This document shows, piece by piece, positions 1 through 8,248 of a stretch of DNA of 64,000 nt (positions are counted from its first letter, which is position 1; every line of letters begins with the position of its first letter). Source of the DNA: Chryseobacterium sp. (lineage in GTDB: Bacteria > Bacteroidota > Bacteroidia > Flavobacteriales > Weeksellaceae); NCBI GenBank assembly GCA_031286615.1, contig JAITUA010000021.1, positions 62,001 through 126,000 on the forward strand, in the 5' to 3' direction. The translations under genes and the position numbers were made by a program. The notes below the pieces were generated by a model. The model was not told the DNA's origin and searched no databases. It worked only from the letters and a program-made list of their open reading frames with translations.

Positions 1-444
1 GGATATGAAATTTTAATGGCACTTTGCCGTGGTACCAAACAACAGAAAGAAATGGCTCAGGCTTCATTGAACCGTTTCTGGTGGCCGGCTTTAATGATGT
101 TCGGACCGAACGACGACAGCTCACCAAACTCTAAGATCTCTATGAATTACAGAGTAAAAAGAGAAAGTAACGATAGTCTTCGTCAGAGATTTATCGACGT
201 TACCGTTTCTCAGGCTGAATTCTTGGGATTAACTGTTCCGGATAAAGATCTGAAATGGAATGAGGAAAGACAGCATTATGATTTCGGAGAACTTCCTTGG
301 GATGAATTCATGGAAATCTTAAAAGGAAACGGACCTTGCAACAAAAAGCGTCTCGAAACGAAGAGAAAAGCTCAAAGAGAAAACTCTTGGGTGAAAGAAG
401 CGGCAGTAGCTTTTGCAGAGAAACAACAAAAAGAAGTACTATAA
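1..444 (+). CDS. paaA: PaaA, phenylacetyl-CoA epoxidase catalytic subunit (3' part only)
   Basis: The reading frame is open from the first base of the window, so this is the C-terminal part (about 147 residues) of a gene that starts upstream. The text (ASLNRFWWPALMMFGPND, then the LPWDEFMEILKGNGPCN region and a KEAAVAFAEKQ tail) matches the end of PaaA, the di-iron subunit of the PaaABCE monooxygenase that converts phenylacetyl-CoA to its ring 1,2-epoxide in the cytoplasm. The iron-ligand region lies outside the window. paaB and paaC follow on the same strand, which supports the call. An inverted-repeat spacer separates it from paaB. Confidence 0.93.
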   Translation, partial: GYEILMALCRGTKQQKEMAQASLNRFWWPALMMFGPNDDSSPNSKISMNYRVKRESNDSLRQRFIDVTVSQAEFLGLTVPDKDLKWNEERQHYDFGELPWDEFMEILKGNGPCNKKRLETKRKAQRENSWVKEAAVAFAEKQQKEVL

Positions 445-465
445 TATTTGATTTAAACCATTAAG

Positions 466-567
466 ATTTTGTTTAGGAATTAAGCTAATTAAGAAAATCA
501 TTTTGATTTTAAAATTAAAGCGAAGCTAAACTTAATATTCTTAACAGCTTAATTGGACTTAATGGTT
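466..567. repeat. Imperfect inverted repeat in the paaA-paaB spacer
   Basis: Outer arms AACCATTAAG (466-475) and CTTAATGGTT (558-567) are exact complements. Inner arms AATTAAGCT and AGCTTAATT also match. The unit fills nearly the whole spacer and could fold as one long stem in the paa transcript. It may be a degenerate MITE-like element. Confidence 0.6.
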
Positions 568-606
568 CAGGAATTAAAATTCAAAATTTAAAATTAAAAT
601 TTGACT

Positions 607-888
607 ATGGCAAATCTAGATATGTGGGAAGTGTTTATTCAAACTAAACCGGGATTATCTCACAAACACGTTGGAATTGTACAGGCACCAACAGCAGAAA
701 TGGCTTTGCAGAACGCAAGAGACGTTTATACAAGAAGAAAAGAAGGAACTTCTGTTTGGGTAGTTCCAAGTAAATATATTGTGACTTCAGAAGGAATTGA
801 CAAAGAAGCTTTCTTTGATCCGGCTGATGACAAACTATACCGTCACCCGACTTTCTACGAGATTCCAAACGATGTAAAAAATATGTAA
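607..888 (+). CDS. paaB: PaaB, phenylacetyl-CoA epoxidase subunit B
   Basis: A 93-residue protein starting MANLDMWEVFIQTKPGLSHK. This is the typical opening of PaaB, the small subunit that bridges PaaA-PaaC heterodimers in the epoxidase complex. It has no catalytic residues of its own. The open frame extends two codons upstream to a TTG at 601, but the ATG at 607 gives the usual PaaB length and N-terminus. It lies between paaA and paaC on the same strand. Confidence 0.93.
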   Translation: MANLDMWEVFIQTKPGLSHKHVGIVQAPTAEMALQNARDVYTRRKEGTSVWVVPSKYIVTSEGIDKEAFFDPADDKLYRHPTFYEIPNDVKNM

Positions 889-981
889 TAAGACTTTTGA
901 GATAATGGACGAATAGATAAAAGACTTTAAAATCTATTTTCTATTGGTCTATCATCTATCTGTCTCCAAATTGATTAAACA

Positions 982-1731
982 ATGAACCCATTATATAATT
1001 ATTTATTAAAACTCGCAGACGACAGTTTCATTATGGGACAGCGTTTGTCTGCATGGTGCGGTGAAGGTCCTTATTTAGAGGAAGATATTGCATTGACAAA
1101 CATTGCGTTGGATGAGCTGGGGCAGGCTAACAACTTTTATGTTTATGCTTCAAGAGTAATAGACAACGGTAAAAATGAAGACGATTTAGCCTTTCTAAGA
1201 TACGAACACGAATATGTAAACGCACACTGGACAGAACTTCCAAACGAAGATTATGCTCAGACTATTCTGAAAGTGTACGTTTTTGCAGTGTATCAGAAAC
1301 TGATGTATGAGGCATTGTCCAACTCTGCAGATGAAGAACTTTCGGCTATTGCTCAGAAATCGCTGAAGGAAGTAAAATATCATTATACTCATGCAGCATC
1401 CTGGATGAAAATTTTCGCTCAGGGTACAGAAGAAAGTAAATCCCGTGTGGTAAAAGCCATTGAAGATATCTGGGAATATACAAAAGGACTTTTTGCTAAA
1501 ACAGAAGGTGAAGATGATCTTATTGCTTTGAACATCGTTCCGAATGCAGATGAATTATACAAAGAATTCGTTGCTATTACAGAAAAAGATTTTCAGGGCT
1601 TTGGGTTGGAATATCCATCAAATCCTTTTATGCAGCCAAAATCAAGAACAGGATATCATACAGAATATTTCGGATTTATTCTTTGTGAACTTCAGTATAT
1701 GCAGAGAGCATATCCGGGCTGTACTTGGTAA
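982..1731 (+). CDS. paaC: PaaC, phenylacetyl-CoA epoxidase structural subunit
   Basis: A 249-residue ferritin-like protein. The N-terminal half has the PaaC pattern LADDSFIMGQRLSAWCGEGP, then EDIALTNIALDELGQA. A DLAFLR motif and a helix with KEVKYHYTHAASWM follow. PaaC is the non-catalytic partner of PaaA in the epoxidase. The length is normal for the family. It follows paaB after a short spacer that is itself a degenerate inverted repeat, and its stop codon lies six bases before the ATG of the next gene, suggesting co-translation. Confidence 0.94.
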   Translation: MNPLYNYLLKLADDSFIMGQRLSAWCGEGPYLEEDIALTNIALDELGQANNFYVYASRVIDNGKNEDDLAFLRYEHEYVNAHWTELPNEDYAQTILKVYVFAVYQKLMYEALSNSADEELSAIAQKSLKEVKYHYTHAASWMKIFAQGTEESKSRVVKAIEDIWEYTKGLFAKTEGEDDLIALNIVPNADELYKEFVAITEKDFQGFGLEYPSNPFMQPKSRTGYHTEYFGFILCELQYMQRAYPGCTW

Positions 1732-1736
1732 CAAGT

Positions 1737-2546
1737 ATGAAAAAGATACTTCTGGGAATATTTGCTTTTTTTCTTATCGCATATGTGATGTTATGCGTGG
1801 GAATCTATTTCTATCAGGAGAAAATTATTTTTTATCCTGAAAAATTACCAAAAAATTATAAGTTTAATTTTACTGGCGATTTTGAAGAATTAGAAGTTAT
1901 AACACCAGATAAAAAACATTTAAACTCGGTTTTATTTAAAGCTCATAACCCTAAAGGAGTAATTTTTTACCTTCATGGGAACGCAGGTTCATTAAAAGAA
2001 TGGGGTGAAGTAGCTGAACTGTATACCAATATGAACTATGATACATTTATATTGGATTACAGAGGGTACGGAAAGAGTGAAGATAAGATTAAAAATAAAG
2101 AGCAGCTTTTTTCGGATGTTGAAAGTGTCTACAAGGAGCTTTTGAAAAGATATCCGGAGAACAAAATTATTATTTTAGGATATTCCATAGGAACGGGCTT
2201 AGCGGCGAAATTAGCATCAACACAGAACGCAAGATTATTGATTTTACAGGCTCCGTATTATAGTATGGAAGACGAAATGACTCAAAAATTTTCATTTCTT
2301 CCCAAGTTTTTACTGAAATATAATTTTGAGACTGGTAAATATTTAAAAACAGTTAAGTCGCCAGTTGTTATTTTTCATGGTGATAAAGATGAGGTTATTA
2401 ATTATAAGTCATCCTTAAAACTTAAAAATAGCTTTAAAAAAGGTGATAGCCTGATTCTATTAAAAGATCAGTATCACAACGGAATAACAGATAATTTGGA
2501 TTATCAGAATTCAATGAAAATAATTCTTGATTCTGATAAAAAATAA
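1737..2546 (+). CDS. Membrane-anchored alpha/beta hydrolase (BEM46/ABHD-like)
   Basis: A 269-residue serine hydrolase with one N-terminal membrane anchor (about residues 4-27). It has the oxyanion motif YLHGNAGS, nucleophile elbow GYSIGTG, an acid in FHGDKDEV and a C-terminal catalytic His in QYHNG, so the triad looks complete. The arrangement resembles BEM46/ABHD13-type hydrolases. I chose the ATG at 1737 over an in-frame TTG at 1725 that would overlap paaC. It sits between paaC and paaD, where the canonical paa operon has no gene. Its substrate is unknown; removing stray CoA thioesters or ring lactones would be a guess. Confidence 0.85.
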   Translation: MKKILLGIFAFFLIAYVMLCVGIYFYQEKIIFYPEKLPKNYKFNFTGDFEELEVITPDKKHLNSVLFKAHNPKGVIFYLHGNAGSLKEWGEVAELYTNMNYDTFILDYRGYGKSEDKIKNKEQLFSDVESVYKELLKRYPENKIIILGYSIGTGLAAKLASTQNARLLILQAPYYSMEDEMTQKFSFLPKFLLKYNFETGKYLKTVKSPVVIFHGDKDEVINYKSSLKLKNSFKKGDSLILLKDQYHNGITDNLDYQNSMKIILDSDKK

Positions 2547-2549
2547 AAT

Positions 2550-3014
2550 ATGAATCAGCTTTTAGATTTATTAAAAACAATTCCCGATCCGGAAATTCCC
2601 GTGATTGATATCGTGGAATTAGGAATCGTAAGAGATGCACAGGTCACAGGTGAAAATACTTGTGAAGTGATTATTACGCCTACTTATTCTGCCTGTCCTG
2701 CCATGTTTACCATTGAAGAGGACATTATCAAAATGATGAAAGAAAACGGATGGGAGGCAAAAGTAGTAACCAAGATGTTTCCGATCTGGACAACGGACTG
2801 GATTACTGATGAAGCGAGAGAAAAACTTCGTGTTTACGGAATCACTCCTCCCGAAAAAGGAGCAGACGAACATCATATCGGGAAACCGAAAAAATGTCCG
2901 CGCTGTGGTTCCGAACATACCAAGCAGATCAGCAGATTTGGGTCTACTTTATGTAAGGCATCTTATCAATGTTTAGACTGCCTGGAACCTTTTGATTATT
3001 TTAAATGTCATTAA
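2550..3014 (+). CDS. paaD: PaaD, epoxidase maturation factor (MIP18/DUF59 plus zinc ribbon)
   Basis: A 154-residue protein. The N-terminal half is a DUF59/MIP18 domain (DPEIPVIDIVELGIVRDAQV, then ITPTYSACPAM). The C-terminus is a zinc ribbon with CPRCGS and CLDC pairs. PaaD proteins are needed for active epoxidase, probably through iron-cluster assembly on the reductase PaaE. The start is three bases after the stop of the hydrolase gene. No paaE follows, although paaD and paaE are neighbours in E. coli. Confidence 0.94.
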   Translation: MNQLLDLLKTIPDPEIPVIDIVELGIVRDAQVTGENTCEVIITPTYSACPAMFTIEEDIIKMMKENGWEAKVVTKMFPIWTTDWITDEAREKLRVYGITPPEKGADEHHIGKPKKCPRCGSEHTKQISRFGSTLCKASYQCLDCLEPFDYFKCH

Positions 3015-3019
3015 GTGTA

Positions 3020-3112
3020 GTAACAGATTAATGAACAATCTATCAATAAAACTAACGGATATGCAGAGCATAACGATGCTATTGTTAGATTGTTAAAATC
3101 TTAGGTTGTTAC
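3020..3112. repeat. Imperfect inverted repeat in the paaD-paaG spacer
   Basis: GTAACA (3020-3025) pairs with TGTTAC (3107-3112). AACAATCTATCAATA (3034-3048) pairs with TATTGTTAGATTGTT (3080-3094) apart from two bases. A small inner hairpin GCATAACGATGC sits near the centre. It is followed by short ATTGTTAA-like repeats running up to paaG. Confidence 0.6.
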
Positions 3113-3165
3113 ATGAATTTATATTGTTAAATTAGTGCATTGTTAAATAATAAATTAATAAAACT

Positions 3166-3966
3166 ATGTATACACAACTCGATATTGAAACGCATTTTGA
3201 CGGGAAGCTTAAAATTGCATATCTAAATCAACCAGAAACAATGAATGCCCTTACAAAACCGGCTTTAGGAGATCTGAAAGATTTTATTAAAGAATGCAAT
3301 GAAGATGAAACTGTAAGATGTGTTGCTATTTCCGGAAGAGGAAGAGCGTTCTGCTCTGGTCAGAATCTGGATGAAGCTTTTGTGGTAGGTAAAGAGCACC
3401 ATGATCAGGATATTATCAGAAAAATTGTGGTAGATTATTACAATCCGCTGGTAACAGAAGTTACACGTTGCAGAAAACCGGTTATTGCTTTGGTAAATGG
3501 CCCTGCAGTGGGAGCTGGAGCTATGTTGGCACTGATCTGTGACTTTGTTCTGGCAAATAATAAAGCATACTTCTCACAGGCATTCTCAAATATCGGTTTA
3601 ATTCCTGATACAGGAGGAACATACTTCTTACCAAAGCTTTTAGGTAGACAATTAGCGAATTATTTAGCATTTACAGGTAAAAAGTTATCTGCTGAAGAAT
3701 CTAAATCTTACGGTCTTGTTGCTGAAGTTTTCTCGGAAGAAGAATTCGCTCCAAAATCAATGGAAATTCTTGAAAGAATGTCGAACATGCCAACCGCGGC
3801 AATTAAGCTTACCAAAAAAGCTTTCGCACATTCTTATACAAATACCTTGAAAGAGCAGCTTGAACTGGAAGGAGATCTGCAACAGGAAGCTGCAGAAACA
3901 GAAGACTTCATCGAGGGTGTAAACGCCTTCTTACAAAAAAGAAAACCTAATTATAAAGGAAGATAA
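3166..3966 (+). CDS. paaG: PaaG, 1,2-epoxyphenylacetyl-CoA isomerase
   Basis: A 266-residue crotonase-fold enzyme. PaaG rather than PaaF is indicated by GRGRAFCSGQNLDE, a YYNPLV segment, GPAVGAGAMLALICD and FSNIGLIPDTGGTYFLP; the Asp in IPDTGG is the expected catalytic acid. The C-terminus FLQKRKPNYKGR is typical. It converts the ring epoxide to the oxepin-CoA and can shift double bonds later in the pathway. It lies between paaD and paaH. No separate PaaF is evident in the cluster, although a second crotonase lies at 19540. Confidence 0.9.
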   Translation: MYTQLDIETHFDGKLKIAYLNQPETMNALTKPALGDLKDFIKECNEDETVRCVAISGRGRAFCSGQNLDEAFVVGKEHHDQDIIRKIVVDYYNPLVTEVTRCRKPVIALVNGPAVGAGAMLALICDFVLANNKAYFSQAFSNIGLIPDTGGTYFLPKLLGRQLANYLAFTGKKLSAEESKSYGLVAEVFSEEEFAPKSMEILERMSNMPTAAIKLTKKAFAHSYTNTLKEQLELEGDLQQEAAETEDFIEGVNAFLQKRKPNYKGR

Positions 3967-3971
3967 AAAAA

Positions 3972-4046
3972 TTGTACAATGTAGAGAGTAAAATGTACAG
4001 TGTACACCAATAATACTTTTTACATTGTACATTTTACATTGTACAA
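3972..4046. repeat. Inverted repeat in the paaG-paaH spacer
   Basis: TTGTACAATGTA (3972-3983) and TACATTGTACAA (4035-4046) are exact complements. A second copy of the GTACA-type word on each side (near 3993 and 4021) makes a nested palindrome. The right arm ends one base before the paaH start codon, so folding could affect paaH translation. Confidence 0.7.
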
Positions 4047-4047
4047 A

Positions 4048-5181
4048 ATGAAAAATATTGGAATTATCGGTGCCGGAACAATGGGAATCGGCATTGCACA
4101 AGTAGCCGCAACGAACGGATGCAAAGTATGGGTATATGATGCGAACGCAAAACAAGTAGAAACGGCAACGGTAGGCCTGGAAAAAACATTGACCAAATTG
4201 GTTGATAAACAAAAAATTTCGGCAGAGAAAATGACTGAAATTTTAGCTAATATTTCCATTGCTACAGAATTGAAGGATTTCAAAGATTGTGAGCTGATTA
4301 TAGAAGCCATTATCGAAAACAAAGAAATCAAAACCAAGGTGTTTACAGAACTTGAAAATTATGTTTCAGACAGCTGTATCATCAGTTCCAATACCTCATC
4401 TATTTCTATCACCTCTCTGGGTGCAGAACTAAAGAAACCGGAGCGTTTCATCGGAATTCACTTTTTCAATCCGGCTCCGTTGATGCCTTTAGTGGAAGTT
4501 ATTCCATCATTATTAACAGAAAAAACTTTAGCAGAAAAACTCTATAACCTCATGAAAGAATGGGGGAAAACTCCTGTTATTGCCAAAGATATTCCCGGAT
4601 TTATCGTCAATAGAATTGCGAGACCTTACTATGGGGAAGGACTTAGAATTGTTGAGGAGAACATTGCAACACCGGAACAGGTGGATGATGCCATGAAAAC
4701 TTTGGGGAATTTCAAAATGGGCCCTTTTGAATTGATGGATCTCATTGGAGTTGATGTCAATTTTGCAGTAACAACAACAGTTTACAAAGATTATTTCTAC
4801 GACCCTAAATACAAGCCGTCTCTATTACAGCAAAGAATGTCTGAAGCAAAACTTCACGGAAGAAAAACAGGAAGAGGTTTCTACGATTACAGCGAAGGAG
4901 CAGAAAATCCTGTTGCTCAGAAAGATGATGCTTTGTACCAGCATATATTTTTAAGAATCATTTCAATGCTGATCAATGAAGCGGTTGAAGCAAAAAGATT
5001 GGGCGTTGCGAATGATGAAGATATTGAACTGGCCATGCAGAAAGGAGTGAATTATCCGAAAGGGTTATTAAGCTGGGGGAAAGAAATCGGGTATGCAAAA
5101 ATATCAGAAACCTTACAAAATCTTTATGAAGAGTATCAGGAAGAAAGATACAGACAAAGCCCTTTACTGAGAAAACTATAA
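4048..5181 (+). CDS. paaH: PaaH, 3-hydroxyadipyl-CoA dehydrogenase
   Basis: A 378-residue 3-hydroxyacyl-CoA dehydrogenase. The Rossmann motif GIIGAGTMGIGIAQ is at the N-terminus. The catalytic His is in IGIHFFNPAPLMPLVEV, followed by KDIPGFIVNRIARPYYGEG and two C-terminal helical domains (GPFELMDLIGVDVN, then GRKTGRGFYDYS). It oxidises 3-hydroxyadipyl-CoA to 3-oxoadipyl-CoA with NAD. The frame is open upstream to a GTG at 4000, but that start would translate the inverted repeat and add a non-family extension, so the ATG at 4048 is preferred. Confidence 0.92.
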   Translation: MKNIGIIGAGTMGIGIAQVAATNGCKVWVYDANAKQVETATVGLEKTLTKLVDKQKISAEKMTEILANISIATELKDFKDCELIIEAIIENKEIKTKVFTELENYVSDSCIISSNTSSISITSLGAELKKPERFIGIHFFNPAPLMPLVEVIPSLLTEKTLAEKLYNLMKEWGKTPVIAKDIPGFIVNRIARPYYGEGLRIVEENIATPEQVDDAMKTLGNFKMGPFELMDLIGVDVNFAVTTTVYKDYFYDPKYKPSLLQQRMSEAKLHGRKTGRGFYDYSEGAENPVAQKDDALYQHIFLRIISMLINEAVEAKRLGVANDEDIELAMQKGVNYPKGLLSWGKEIGYAKISETLQNLYEEYQEERYRQSPLLRKL

Positions 5182-5201
5182 AGGCTAACAGCATATTTAT
5201 T

Positions 5202-5429
5202 ATGAGTAGGTCAAGGAGGAAAACACCTATAACGGGAGTTACAACTGCAGAGACAGAAAAGGAAAATAAAAGAGATGCTAATCGGAAATTAAGAAGACTG
5301 AATAAAATCAAAATCCACAAAAAAGATTATGATTTGTTTCAATTAAGAGAAATATCCAATGTCTGGGGATTTGATAAAGATGGTAAACATTACTCGAAAG
5401 ACCTAAGCAAAAGAAGTTTAAGAAAGTAA
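5202..5429 (+). CDS. Small basic protein of unknown function
   Basis: A 75-residue, strongly Lys/Arg-rich protein beginning MSRSRRKTPITGVTTAETEK and containing NRKLRRLNKIK. I recall similar openings (MSRSRKKTPI) in small uncharacterised proteins of several phyla, but know no function. There is no signal peptide or membrane segment. It follows paaH after about 20 bases, so it is probably co-transcribed. Its basic charge could suit nucleic-acid binding; that is inference only. Confidence 0.7.
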   Translation: MSRSRRKTPITGVTTAETEKENKRDANRKLRRLNKIKIHKKDYDLFQLREISNVWGFDKDGKHYSKDLSKRSLRK

Positions 5430-5450
5430 AAAGAAAATAGAACTATTTTC

Positions 5451-5759
5451 ATGAATATAGATGAATTCAGAGCTGAGCTGGAAACCAGACTTTTAATTGA
5501 GAAACAATATTTAACTCAGGAAGCTTCCTCTGTCAATGCTGAGGAAAGACTTGAACTTTTAGGAAAGTTTAATGAGAAATATAAAGAACTGATCAAAAGA
5601 TTAGCCAACGAAAATGGAATTGATTTAAACGAAGCCTATTCCTCTGAAAATTCATCAGACTCAGAAAATCTTTCATACGAGCAGATTATTCTGGGTAAAA
5701 CAATGAGTGTTTACGACAGATTATCTGATGATCTGTATGAAGAAATAACAAACATATAA
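5451..5759 (+). CDS. Hypothetical protein, acidic and helical
   Basis: A 102-residue acidic protein rich in Glu and Leu, predicted mostly helical (EFRAELETRLLIEKQYL, then EERLELLGKFNEKYKELIKRL), with a Ser-rich linker before the C-terminus. No family is recognised. It sits between the small basic protein and paaI with short gaps on each side (about 20 and 10 bases), so it belongs to the same transcription unit. Confidence 0.65.
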   Translation: MNIDEFRAELETRLLIEKQYLTQEASSVNAEERLELLGKFNEKYKELIKRLANENGIDLNEAYSSENSSDSENLSYEQIILGKTMSVYDRLSDDLYEEITNI

Positions 5760-5768
5760 TTAATAGAA

Positions 5769-6182
5769 ATGAATCCAAGACAAGTAGCAGATTATATGTT
5801 CAATCAGGATTATTTTTCCCAGTGGATGAATATCAAAATGATTGAAGTAAAAGAAAATTACTGTTTAATAGAAATGCCCATTAAAAAAGATATGATTAAC
5901 GGGCTTAAAACTGTGCATGGTGGAGTTACATTTGCATTTGCAGACTCAGCACTGGCGTTTTCATCCAACAATACAGGTGATGCAGCTGTAGCATTGAACT
6001 GTATTATCAATTTTACCAAAGCCGGAAAGGAAGGCGATATTTTCAGAGCCGAAAGTATTTTGGTTAATGATACCAGAAAAACAGCGGTTTATGACATTCA
6101 GATTACCAATCAAAATAGTGAGTTGATTGCAAAATTTGTTGGAACTGTCTATAAAATCGGGAAAAAAGTCACCGAATTATAA
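5769..6182 (+). CDS. paaI: PaaI, hydroxyphenylacetyl-CoA thioesterase
   Basis: A 137-residue hotdog-fold thioesterase. The signature NGLKTVHGGVTFAFADSALA carries the conserved His-Gly-Gly and the downstream Asp used by PaaI for hydrolysis. Family length is about 140 residues. PaaI releases CoA from ring-hydroxylated phenylacetyl-CoA by-products when the epoxide pathway stalls. Its position inside the cluster supports this role. Confidence 0.9.
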   Translation: MNPRQVADYMFNQDYFSQWMNIKMIEVKENYCLIEMPIKKDMINGLKTVHGGVTFAFADSALAFSSNNTGDAAVALNCIINFTKAGKEGDIFRAESILVNDTRKTAVYDIQITNQNSELIAKFVGTVYKIGKKVTEL

Positions 6183-6212
6183 AAAAACTAACCAGAAACC
6201 AGAGTAAACAAA

Positions 6213-6911
6213 ATGAGAAAAATATTTCTACTGCTTTTCGGGATTTCAGCTTTTCTGATGAATGCCCAGCAGAAAGTAAATGAAGCTTTGAAAAAAGAAC
6301 TCGATGAGATTATGAAGGTGGATCAGGGATACAGAATGCTTTTCGATTCCGAAATAACTCCGGAAAAAAGAGAGCAGCTTTTGGCAACCCTGAATATTGA
6401 TAAAGAAGAATTCAAAAGGAAAAGCTGGCAACTGGTTGCAGAACACGATAGCCTGAACGTGCAGAAAATTGAAAATATTATTGCTCAACATGGCTATCCA
6501 GGAAAAACACTTGTAGGAGAACCTACAAACCAGGCTGCGTGGTACGTAATTCAGCATTCAACAAAAATTGGAAAATATCTACCTCTCATAAAAGAAGCTG
6601 GAAAAAAGAAAGAAATTCCATTTACATGGGTTGCGATGATGGAAGACCGATATCTGATGCAGGAAGACAAAGAACAAATCTACGGTACACAGGGAAAAGG
6701 CGAAATGACAAAAGATAAAGACGGAAAACAAGTCTTTGTGAATTTTGTCTGGCCGGTAAAAGATCTCAAAAATGTTAATAAAAGAAGAAAAGAAGCAGGC
6801 TTTGACTCTACTTTCGAGGAAAATGTAAAAAGGATTTATGGGCCGGATTTCAAATACGAACCCTATACTTTAAAACAGGCTTTAGAACTAAGAAATAAAA
6901 ACAATAAATAG
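6213..6911 (+). CDS. Secreted DUF6624-type protein
   Basis: A 232-residue protein with an N-terminal signal peptide (MRKIFLLLFGISAFLMNAQ). The C-terminal half has the DUF6624 pattern: HGYPGKTLVG, then QAAWYVIQHS, MMEDRYLMQEDKEQIYGTQ and a KRRKEAGFDS segment. The function of this family is not known to me. It lies between paaI and paaJ with short gaps, so it is likely a passenger in the operon rather than a pathway enzyme. Confidence 0.75.
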   Translation: MRKIFLLLFGISAFLMNAQQKVNEALKKELDEIMKVDQGYRMLFDSEITPEKREQLLATLNIDKEEFKRKSWQLVAEHDSLNVQKIENIIAQHGYPGKTLVGEPTNQAAWYVIQHSTKIGKYLPLIKEAGKKKEIPFTWVAMMEDRYLMQEDKEQIYGTQGKGEMTKDKDGKQVFVNFVWPVKDLKNVNKRRKEAGFDSTFEENVKRIYGPDFKYEPYTLKQALELRNKNNK

Positions 6912-6967
6912 AAAGAGGAGTTTGATAATTTCAAACTATTGAACTATTCCATTTTCAAATTAAAATT

Positions 6968-8173
6968 ATGAACAACGTATACATCATAGACTATGTCAGA
7001 ACTCCCATCTCAAAACTGCAGGGAGGATTATCAGAAGTAAGAGCAGATGACTTAGCTGCTATTGTGATCAAAGAAGTAGTTGCGAGAAATCCTGAAGTTC
7101 CTGTAGAGGAAATTGAAGATGTTATTTTCGGATGTGCCAACCAGGCTGGAGAAGATAATAGAAATGTAGCAAGAATGGGACTTTTATTGGCGGGTCTTCC
7201 TTATAAAATTGGAGGTGAGACGGTAAACAGACTTTGTGCTTCGGGAATGTCTGCAGTAGCGAATGCGTTCCGTTCTATCGCTGCCGGAGAAGGAGAAATA
7301 TATATTGCAGGTGGAGTAGAGCATATGACACGTTCTCCTTATGTGATGTCAAAACCTGGTGCTGCTTTCGGAAGAGACAGCCAAATGTTTGATACCACTT
7401 TCGGATGGCGTTTTATCAACCCTAAGATGAAAGAATTATATGGGGTTGACGGAATGGGAGAGACCGCAGAGAATTTAGCAGATATCCACCAGATCAATAG
7501 AGAGGATCAGGATAAATTTGCCCTTTGGTCTCAGCAGAAAGCTACAAAAGCACAGGAAAGCGGAAGACTGGCAGAAGAAATTGTAAAAGTTGAAATTCCT
7601 CAGAGAAAAGGAGATCCTATCGTTTTTGAAAAAGATGAATTTATTAAGCCGACTTCTTCTATGGAAGGTCTTGCAAAACTTCGTCCTGCTTTCAGAAAAG
7701 AAGGAACGGTAACTGCAGGAAATGCTTCGGGAATGAATGACGGTGCCGCAGCTTTGATTTTAGCAAGTGAAGAAGCGGTGAAAAAATATGGATTAAAACC
7801 AAAAGCCAGAATTTTAGGTTCTTCCGTAGCCGGTGTAGAGCCAAGAATTATGGGAATTGGTCCGGTAGAAGCAACTCAAAAGTTATTAAAGAGATTAAAT
7901 CTTTCTCTTGAAGATATGGACATCATTGAACTAAACGAAGCATTCGCAGCACAGGCACTTGCTGTTACAAGAAGCTTAGGATTAAAAGATGACGATTCAA
8001 GAATAAATCCTAATGGTGGAGCTATTGCAATTGGCCACCCACTGGGAGTATCCGGAGCAAGAATTGTAGGTTCTGCGGCAATGGAACTTCAGAAACAGGA
8101 TAAAAAATATGCATTGTGTACCCTTTGTATCGGCGTAGGACAGGGATATGCAATGGTGATTGAAAAAGTATAA
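6968..8173 (+). CDS. paaJ: PaaJ, 3-oxoadipyl-CoA thiolase
   Basis: A 401-residue thiolase. The nucleophilic Cys is residue 90 (NRLCASGMSAVANA). The C-terminal motifs NPNGGAIAIGHPLGVSGAR (catalytic His) and LCTLCIGVGQGYAMV (second Cys) are intact. It cleaves 3-oxoadipyl-CoA to succinyl-CoA and acetyl-CoA and can also act on the earlier 3-oxo-5,6-dehydrosuberyl-CoA. It could equally be named pcaF by sequence; the cluster context favours paaJ. Confidence 0.92.
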   Translation: MNNVYIIDYVRTPISKLQGGLSEVRADDLAAIVIKEVVARNPEVPVEEIEDVIFGCANQAGEDNRNVARMGLLLAGLPYKIGGETVNRLCASGMSAVANAFRSIAAGEGEIYIAGGVEHMTRSPYVMSKPGAAFGRDSQMFDTTFGWRFINPKMKELYGVDGMGETAENLADIHQINREDQDKFALWSQQKATKAQESGRLAEEIVKVEIPQRKGDPIVFEKDEFIKPTSSMEGLAKLRPAFRKEGTVTAGNASGMNDGAAALILASEEAVKKYGLKPKARILGSSVAGVEPRIMGIGPVEATQKLLKRLNLSLEDMDIIELNEAFAAQALAVTRSLGLKDDDSRINPNGGAIAIGHPLGVSGARIVGSAAMELQKQDKKYALCTLCIGVGQGYAMVIEKV

Positions 8174-8248
8174 TTAATTTGAAAGGATAAAGATATTAGA
8201 GTCAGAAAAATGTCTGACATCTGCTATCTGCTATCTGAAATCTAAAAT

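Noticed and set aside
4000-4047. Longer PaaH reading from GTG at 4000
   Set aside because: It would translate the inverted repeat into 16 residues foreign to the family. The ATG at 4048 starts exactly at the Rossmann motif.
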